In this document: positions 57,757-64,000 of the stretch, one piece after another | Layout: each line of letters begins with the position of its first letter | How positions within the stretch are numbered: position 1 is the stretch's first letter | DNA from: Rhizosphaericola mali | GTDB taxonomy: Bacteria > Bacteroidota > Bacteroidia > Chitinophagales > Chitinophagaceae | Reading direction: 5' to 3' | Assembly (NCBI RefSeq): GCF_004337365.2 | Contig: NZ_CP044016.1 | Location: 1,922,001 to 1,986,000, forward strand | Length of the DNA stretch: 64,000 nt | Notes under the pieces: generated by a model | Databases searched by the model: none | Told to the model about the DNA's origin: nothing | Seen by the model: only the letters and a program-made list of their open reading frames with translations | Position numbers and translations under genes: made by a program

Positions 57757-58500
57757 ATGCCTCGGATTAACAGTAAAAACGCAAAGTTTGTGAATATAGT
57801 CTCTCAAAATAAATAGTTTAGGATATTAAAAAGTACAATTTTAGAATTTAAAATTGATAGATCTGTCTTCAATCGAAGAAAGATATTGTTTTACTTAACA
57901 GAACAAGTGCACAAGCAAATAGTGGGTGTACTCAAAGAAATATAACGTTTTTTGTGGCAAATATTATCCCTTTGAATATTTGTAAAATGTGGACCTTGAT
58001 CATTCAACAATCTAAATGAAAGAATTCCAAATAGCACCATCAAAAGGGTTATTTAATTTAAAAAATCGTTGGTTTTGCAGATACAAGATTCAGTCATTTC
58101 AGCCATCGCTGTAGTCTAACACATAGATATGATCTGTCGTGCAGTACATGATACTCATTTTATTGAAGATCTTACAAAATGAAATGCACTATTGTACTAT
58201 CATTGTTGACAAAGGCTAAATTACCAGTACTCAACAACTGGATCTGTTTAGACAGGTAAACATTTAACTGGAAGTACTCATGAGAACCAACCAACCAACA
58301 CAACTGTAGTGCTCATCCGCATATCATCAGAAAAACTAGGAAAAGAATAGAATCATTTTTATCTCAACTTTACGGATATTTCATGATATAAAGAAATTTT
58401 GCTAAATCTTTTAATGGGTTCAAAACTAGAATACTGAACAAAATAACCTCTACAACTATTATACAATTCTTATCTTAAACAAAACCGTTTTTAAACGAAA
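57757..58500 (+). pseudogene. Decayed IS982-family transposase
   Basis: A broken frame on the plus strand retains pieces in the order of an IS982 transposase. FKIDRSVFNRRKILFYLTEQ is near 57850, then IPLNICK near 57970, a DKG piece with STQQLDLFRQVNI near 58215-58265, and RKTRKRIESFLSQLYGYFMI, stop, RNFAKSFNGFKTRI near 58330-58440. Several stops and frameshifts lie between. No intact terminal repeats were found. It sits in the otherwise gene-free stretch between the mobile module and the Rhs locus. Confidence 0.7.
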
Positions 58501-59015
58501 CTTAAATAACCTAAAAATAAATATTGTCTATAGTATTATTAACCTATGACTTTTTAATCCATGAGAATATTACGTTTAAATAAATCATCTTTTTTCAATG
58601 ACTAAATTTTCATACTTTATCTTAAGTTTTTATAAACATTAATGTTGTTAAATTATGTTTATGAGTAAAAATTGCTTGTTCTATGACATTTAACTTACAA
58701 CCGGAAGATTCAAATGTTATTTTCCCGTATCCAGTGTAAAAATAAAATCCCATAATGTCACTTCTTTTTTTGATGATAATCGAGGATTTAATTTTTCTAT
58801 TCCTAATTTATTAATGCCAATATTATTTTTAAACTATAAAGAAACCTTTAGATTTAAAACATATTATTCAATAAAGATAATGCAATTTTATCCATATTTG
58901 ACCCTAAATAAATAAATTCTTATTCAAATAAATTGGTAATTGTTTTAGCCTTTTGAAATTCACCTAAAAGAATTTTAAACATTAAACTTTGATTAGAATG
59001 AATTTCCAAATGATA
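58501..59015. other. Intergenic region without a recognisable gene
   Basis: About 515 bp of very AT-rich sequence between the decayed transposase and the immunity-like gene. No ORF or structured element was recognised. The stretch 57530-57756 before the transposase remnant is likewise empty. Confidence 0.6.
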
Positions 59016-59378
59016 CTAAATCGATTTAAGTTTCCAAGTTTTAGATATTATAAAAATTTCACTTCCTGTAGAGGCCGTTTTAATCACATAACATGTTAAT
59101 GCTTGATCAATTATTAAATTTAATATTTGAAAATTAAAATTTAATTCTTTTAGTTGATCTGCACTTAAAATGTAAGCATCTGAAATAGATTCATGTGCTA
59201 CTACATCAAAGTTCATACTTAGTTTTAAACAATAAACATCTTCAAAAATAATAATCCCTAATCCCACATCATACCAATCCACTTCAACAACAACAGAATC
59301 TTTTTTTCCTGCTGTGCTTCTATCAATCACTATTTTTCTAATAACTGAATCGTTCCAATATAAATCATCAAAATTCAT
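59016..59378 (-). CDS. Probable immunity protein for the Rhs toxin
   Basis: A 120-residue soluble protein, family not recognised. The sequence seems beta-rich and acidic at the start (NFDDLYWNDSVIRKIVIDRS, VVVEVDWYDVG). It lies 16 bp after the Rhs gene on the same strand, in the standard position and size for the cognate immunity protein of a polymorphic toxin. This role is inferred only from position. Confidence 0.65.
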   Translation of the reverse strand: MNFDDLYWNDSVIRKIVIDRSTAGKKDSVVVEVDWYDVGLGIIIFEDVYCLKLSMNFDVVAHESISDAYILSADQLKELNFNFQILNLIIDQALTCYVIKTASTGSEIFIISKTWKLKSI

Positions 59379-59394
59379 AAATATTAAATTTAAA

Positions 59395-62300
59395 TTACCA
59401 CCAAGGCCATCTTTTCACATCAAATATATGTTCCTTTTCTCCATTTAAATGAAAATGACTATCATTTGGACCTTTTTTATTAATTGGTGTTGCAGGATCA
59501 ATTCTTACTTTTGATTCAAACTTTCCACCTTCATTTATAAATCCGTAATCTCCAGCCCTACGTTGATTCTCAATAAACTCAGTTGGAATTTTTGCTCCTT
59601 TGGGAAGAGCTATTCCATCTTTAGTGACAATGATGACATCATTACTTGAAGTTTTAGCATTATTTACAATACTTGTAGATACAAATAGCTTACCACCTCC
59701 AGGTTCCGTAATTACACTATTTGTATTAGATGTTGTATTTTCTTTGGGCATTTGTTTCAACCATTCACCATCATAGAGATCACTTAATATAATACGTGTA
59801 TGAGATTTTCCAACTCCTGTTAATATGTTTTTCCCTCTTATGACTGAATTTAGACCACTGCCTACAGCACCACCAATCGCACCACCAATCGCTCCTTTGC
59901 CAGCACTCTTTAATCCATCTGCAACAGCATCGCCGAAGCCATTACCATCTGCAACACTTTGAACTGTTCCAGTTAAGGTACTAGTTACTGCACCGCCAGC
60001 CGAAGTTTTTAATATATTAGATATGATTCCATCAGGAGGAAGATTAAAATTACCTGGAATATTAACTTTAGTTAATAAGTCTCCAACTTTTTCTCCAATT
60101 TTCCCTCCAATATAAGCAGATGCCGCTCCAGATGCAGCTCCTAATATTGCATCTTTTAACCCTCCGCCTCCAATAGCTGCATTAATTCCCCCTGTTATAG
60201 CTCCGCCTAATACATAATTTCCAGTTGAGCCAGTAACAAAACCGCCAGCAAAACCAGAGCCAAAATATTCCAAAGCTTTCAATGGAGATATTCCACTTGA
60301 CAGATTTGAAACTACATTCCAGACTCCACCGATAGCTCCTCCAATAACTCCAGAAATTAGATTAAATATATTTCCATCTGGATCATTATAAATTAGCGGA
60401 TTATTTAGTGCATAACCAAATCTATTATAGCCTTGTGTATTCAGTGGAGTTGGCACAAAATTATCTGGGCTCATCATTCTACCTTGGACAGGATCATACA
60501 TCCTGCCGTTCATATTTATGAGTGCAAATTCTTTTAAGTGCTCATGTCCTGTGTATCCGCGGTAGAGCCAATCTGGAACTTCTGTAATGTTATCATATGT
60601 CCAAGTTGTAGCATTTCGTTTACGTCCCCAAGCATCAAAATTCTGTTCTGCAACTACAACCCCTGCGCTGTTGGTAACTGTTAATATGCTTCCCAGATAA
60701 TCTGTATAAGTATAATATACATCCGTGGTACTACCTGTTTTTACAACAATTGCACAAAGTCCATTGCCTGCCGGGATATAATGAATATCTTTTGTAGTTC
60801 CTGATGAGGATTGCAGCCTTTCCATATCACCAAAATAATATTTGGTTTCTGTGATCGCACCACTATGAGATAATACACTTTTAATACGCTGATAATCACT
60901 ACCGTAACTATATTCCAAATCATACTCATTCTCGGAGACTTTCAACGTTTTTTGAAAAGGGGTATAAGTGATATCCTGCTGTGTCTGTGCTATGGTGACT
61001 GGAGGGGAATTTGCTCCAGCGGGATTAGTAATATAAGCTACAGCATTTACCTTAGTGCTATTGTAAACATACTTTCCTGCATCAGTTTTCTCCGTAATAT
61101 TTCCTAGGCTGTTTCCTGTACTACCATCATATGTCAAGGCTTGTGTTTGTACACCATTTAATTTAACGGAAGTCAACCTATTGAGATTGTCATAGTTAAA
61201 ATCCTCCGTCATATTTTTGATTTGATCCTTTCGTTGTGTAAGGTTGCCGTTCAACGGATCAAATGCAAAAGATAAATTTTGCACATCATTTGTGATGTAC
61301 TGACTAGGGGTTCCTGTCGCTAAGTTATAGGTTTCGGTCGAGGATTTTCCATTCCCTTTGCTATAAGCCGTATAATACCCCAAGCTATTCATTGCCGTAG
61401 CTGTAAATAGAGTTGTAGCACTTGTCCCTTCTCCTAATTTAACCTGCATTTCAATACCATTGTGGTCAAATGTTCTAGAAATGGATACTCCTGTGGAATA
61501 AACACACTTTATAGGATTGCTATAAGCGTCATAGCTGTATTGGCTTGTAAATAAAATTCCTTCAACGGTCTTCTTTTGAAGAGAGAGACGCATTAGGTTA
61601 TCATAGGTATATTCTTGTAAATCCCCAGCAAAGCCAGTGATTTTTGAAAGATTGTCACTGCTTAATCCATTTGCTTGATCACTCCAATATTCATAATTAG
61701 TACTGCCTTCACTACCTGTTCTAGTTATGGTTCTACCAAACAGGTCATATGTCATGCTTGTTACTTTTCCAAGGGCATCGGTTTGCTTGATTAATTGACC
61801 TAAACCATCATACTCGTAAGATGTTAACCCTGCATTTCGATCAGACAAACTAGTTTGTTTTCCATATTCATCATAGACTGATGAAGTGACTACTGATCCA
61901 TTCAATTGCGTTTGGGTAATATTCCCCTGACTATTGTAGGTATAATTTAAAGTCCCTCCATTGTCGTTGGCTGTTATTATTTTTCCTGTCGCATCTTCCG
62001 TCTTTGTACTGGTTTGTCCTGCCCCATTTGTAATTGTTGTGCTAAATTGTCCCGCCGAAAGCTTAGAGTATGCATATTGGCTAGTCACTGTTCCATTGGT
62101 GGATTGGGTTAATCGTGCCAGATTATCATATTGATTTGTTGTAGTAATAGTTTGTTCACTACTATAATGGGGGCTTGTCTGACTGGTGACCAATCCTTTT
62201 TCATCATATACCGCGGTAGAGGTAAGTAAGGCATCATTAAAACCAGATATATCAGTTCGCACGACTCTGCCCAAAAGGTCATAATATACTTTTTTGTTGC

Positions 62301-64000
62301 TACCCCCTCCTGGTCGTGTGACATTTAAAGAATACCTGCCAATGGAACTTTCCCAGGACCAAGTTTCATCAATGGAATATCCTTCAGGTAATGTTGTGCT
62401 TTTTTTACGTTCAAAAGCATCATAGGTGTAAGATGTTAATAGCCCATCTGGAGCTTTAATACTTGCAATGTCCCCAAAAGTATTATCATAAGTTAAAACC
62501 GTCTTCTTGGAAATACCTGAACCAACCATTTCCTTCTGTAAAAGATACCTACCCGTATTGTCATACGTAAAATTCGATACACGGCTATCTATGCCTGCTG
62601 ATGAAATCGAACTTTGAGTGATATTTCCAAAACCATCATAGACATTGGAGGTTGTAACGGCCTTGCTTTTTCCTGCAAAATCAGTTTTGGATAATACGTT
62701 ACCTTTTGTATCATAAGTAAAAGAGGTCGAATTATTTATTGTAGCCTGTCCAGATCTTGTTTTATTGATCGTCACATTTTCTGGAAGACTAGGGTAAGGT
62801 GTACCATGTATTCCATAAGAAATCGTTGTTACGGAGGTCTCTATTGGAGAAACTATTCCTGCTGCGATGGATCCTATTTTCACTGTAGAAGCAAGTATAT
62901 TACCATAATCATCATATGTATTGGACGTTTCTGAAGCAGCTCCCGTAGCTCCATTATAGGATACTGTTTTTAAATTTCGATAAACATATCTTTTATCAAA
63001 AACATTATTTGGATTCAGTCTTAAGAGAGTATCTGTAACCTTACTATCAGTAATTGTATCATTATCCAATACGGTGTACGTGTGGGTTGGGTGAAGCACA
63101 TTAACAGAGTAGCTATAGCTTTGTTCTGTTCCAGCCAATAGGCCAGTGGACGATTCAGCTTGTGTGTAACTTTTATAACCCAAAAAACCACGGGTTTTCT
63201 TAAAGGAAGCATCAGTATAGTGATATGAAATTCCATTTAATCCGCTTGAACCTACTCCATTGGATTTAGTTTTTTGGTTAACCACATACATGGGTACATT
63301 GTAGACATTATAGGGATTCCCATTTCTAAGGTTAGTAACTTCCGTGTTAGTATTATCGTCGTATTGATAGAACCAACTCCTTGAATAAATATTGTTATTT
63401 ATATTTATTAATGAATAGGAGAAATTTTCCTGTCCTCCTAAACCATTTGTCGCCTTAGTTAAAAATAATTCTTCCTTAAATGGTTTTGGATAAATAAATG
63501 TTCCTTGGTTACTACTGTTTACACTTAGTATATCTGGCTTGCCATCACCATTATAATCCCCAACAACTGTATTCGCAGTTGTGCTACCATTTAAATTCCC
63601 AATGGATGTATTGTAAGACTCTGTAATGAAAGAACTCCCATTACTATAATAAATATTGTGCTTGGAGGTTGTTGAGGATAAATCCAAAGATTGCCATACA
63701 TCCGTTTTCCCATCCCCATTAAAATCCCCAAGGACGATATGATGGGCACTACCTCCATTGTCCTGTGGTAAATAGGGTCTATTTGCCCAAACAAAAAAGG
63801 TCGAGACATAAGGATTGGTTGGATTTCCCGTGCTATTGGCTACATACCAGGATCCAGCAGAATTATCTTTTGTATCCCTATAAAATATATCCATTTTTCC
63901 ATCTCCATTAAAATCTCCTGTAAAAAGAGGCTCATCTCCATAGAAATTGAGTGTTTGTCCAAGATTTTCACATGCATATTGATAACCGGTAGCAGCAGAA
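59395..64000 (-). CDS. Rhs-family polymorphic toxin, 5' end beyond window
   Basis: The frame is open for over 1500 codons from the window edge, so the true start lies outside. Three FG-GAP/VCBS-type repeats (GDFNGDGKMD, GDFNGDGKTD, GDYNGDGKPD) come first. A long run of YD/RHS repeats (YDAFERKK, YDNLARLT, YDGLGQLI and others) follows. The RHS core has YLGSILTVTNSAGVVVAEQN and GYTGHEHLKEFALINMNGRM, then PVQGRMMSPDNF and GYNRFGYALNNPLIYNDPDG, the usual cleavage boundary. After a Gly/Ala-rich linker comes a variable C-terminal toxin domain of about 130 residues (KVRIDPATPINKKGPNDSHF to the end) of unidentified activity. The small gene downstream is probably its immunity. Confidence 0.93.
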   Translation of the reverse strand, partial: SAATGYQYACENLGQTLNFYGDEPLFTGDFNGDGKMDIFYRDTKDNSAGSWYVANSTGNPTNPYVSTFFVWANRPYLPQDNGGSAHHIVLGDFNGDGKTDVWQSLDLSSTTSKHNIYYSNGSSFITESYNTSIGNLNGSTTANTVVGDYNGDGKPDILSVNSSNQGTFIYPKPFKEELFLTKATNGLGGQENFSYSLININNNIYSRSWFYQYDDNTNTEVTNLRNGNPYNVYNVPMYVVNQKTKSNGVGSSGLNGISYHYTDASFKKTRGFLGYKSYTQAESSTGLLAGTEQSYSYSVNVLHPTHTYTVLDNDTITDSKVTDTLLRLNPNNVFDKRYVYRNLKTVSYNGATGAASETSNTYDDYGNILASTVKIGSIAAGIVSPIETSVTTISYGIHGTPYPSLPENVTINKTRSGQATINNSTSFTYDTKGNVLSKTDFAGKSKAVTTSNVYDGFGNITQSSISSAGIDSRVSNFTYDNTGRYLLQKEMVGSGISKKTVLTYDNTFGDIASIKAPDGLLTSYTYDAFERKKSTTLPEGYSIDETWSWESSIGRYSLNVTRPGGGSNKKVYYDLLGRVVRTDISGFNDALLTSTAVYDEKGLVTSQTSPHYSSEQTITTTNQYDNLARLTQSTNGTVTSQYAYSKLSAGQFSTTITNGAGQTSTKTEDATGKIITANDNGGTLNYTYNSQGNITQTQLNGSVVTSSVYDEYGKQTSLSDRNAGLTSYEYDGLGQLIKQTDALGKVTSMTYDLFGRTITRTGSEGSTNYEYWSDQANGLSSDNLSKITGFAGDLQEYTYDNLMRLSLQKKTVEGILFTSQYSYDAYSNPIKCVYSTGVSISRTFDHNGIEMQVKLGEGTSATTLFTATAMNSLGYYTAYSKGNGKSSTETYNLATGTPSQYITNDVQNLSFAFDPLNGNLTQRKDQIKNMTEDFNYDNLNRLTSVKLNGVQTQALTYDGSTGNSLGNITEKTDAGKYVYNSTKVNAVAYITNPAGANSPPVTIAQTQQDITYTPFQKTLKVSENEYDLEYSYGSDYQRIKSVLSHSGAITETKYYFGDMERLQSSSGTTKDIHYIPAGNGLCAIVVKTGSTTDVYYTYTDYLGSILTVTNSAGVVVAEQNFDAWGRKRNATTWTYDNITEVPDWLYRGYTGHEHLKEFALINMNGRMYDPVQGRMMSPDNFVPTPLNTQGYNRFGYALNNPLIYNDPDGNIFNLISGVIGGAIGGVWNVVSNLSSGISPLKALEYFGSGFAGGFVTGSTGNYVLGGAITGGINAAIGGGGLKDAILGAASGAASAYIGGKIGEKVGDLLTKVNIPGNFNLPPDGIISNILKTSAGGAVTSTLTGTVQSVADGNGFGDAVADGLKSAGKGAIGGAIGGAVGSGLNSVIRGKNILTGVGKSHTRIILSDLYDGEWLKQMPKENTTSNTNSVITEPGGGKLFVSTSIVNNAKTSSNDVIIVTKDGIALPKGAKIPTEFIENQRRAGDYGFINEGGKFESKVRIDPATPINKKGPNDSHFHLNGEKEHIFDVKRWPWW

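Overview
The window reads as a chromosome segment of an AT-rich Bacteroidota bacterium, most likely a member of the Chitinophagaceae or a close relative. This is inferred from SusC/SusD-type receptors, sigma/FecR cassettes, matches to the Bacteroidota promoter (TTTG, then TAnnTTTG), the DUF4369 thioredoxin protein and the MobA/RadC mobile-element genes. No 16S rRNA gene is present, so genus is not determined.

1-9.9 kb, L-arabinose utilisation (minus strand). araB, araD, araA, a sodium/sugar symporter and a Nudix-winged-helix regulator of the AraR type form one block. A separately promoted SusC receptor follows, and its 3' end runs off the window. The motif AACAAACATTyGTTATTAT occurs upstream of both araB and susC and is a good candidate operator.

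9.9-27 kb, core functions. Here lie YhbP and YagU homologues, a siderophore-type TonB receptor, monomeric isocitrate dehydrogenase, a BlaI/M56-peptidase pair with palindromic operator candidates, a Cys-type glutathione peroxidase and cytochrome bd oxidase (cydAB). After cydAB come two small membrane proteins that look homologous to each other. Then a DUF3592-like membrane protein with a small exported protein, a short-chain dehydrogenase, a secreted esterase, an AraC regulator and thioredoxin.

27-38.8 kb, a compact glycan locus. An ECF sigma factor, FecR anti-sigma factor, STN-containing SusC, SusD, a GH18-fold lipoprotein with an Asp-to-Asn change in the active-site motif, a LamG surface protein and a GH18 enzyme with an intact motif run in one direction. 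The order resembles the Bacteroides high-mannose N-glycan locus, but there is no exo-mannosidase. trhO (tRNA uridine hydroxylation) closes the region.

39-64 kb, accessory region starting at a tRNA-Lys(TTT) gene. It holds a decayed serine recombinase; a second ECF/FecR cassette whose outer-membrane partner has an STN domain and LA_2272-like repeats but no recognisable TonB plug; a glycosyltransferase; a YhcG/DUF1016 nuclease gene broken by two in-frame stops; a nucleotidyltransferase-like/helical pair; and an XRE regulator. Next is a 2.4-kb insertion bounded by about 365-bp direct repeats, carrying a Cys-rich GG-leader peptide gene and a TlpA-type thioredoxin. It separates the XRE gene from a SWIM zinc-finger gene and a CoiA-like nuclease gene. 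A mobilisation module (RadC, membrane protein, relaxase, MobC, candidate oriT, excisionase-like HTH), a decayed IS982 transposase, and an Rhs polymorphic toxin with a likely immunity gene complete the window. No intact integrase or CRISPR array was seen.

The most unusual items are the Cys-rich peptide/thioredoxin insertion, the XRE-SWIM-CoiA group, the plugless STN/LA_2272 signalling cassette and the paired membrane proteins after cydAB. All functions are read from sequence and remembered family features; no search was run.
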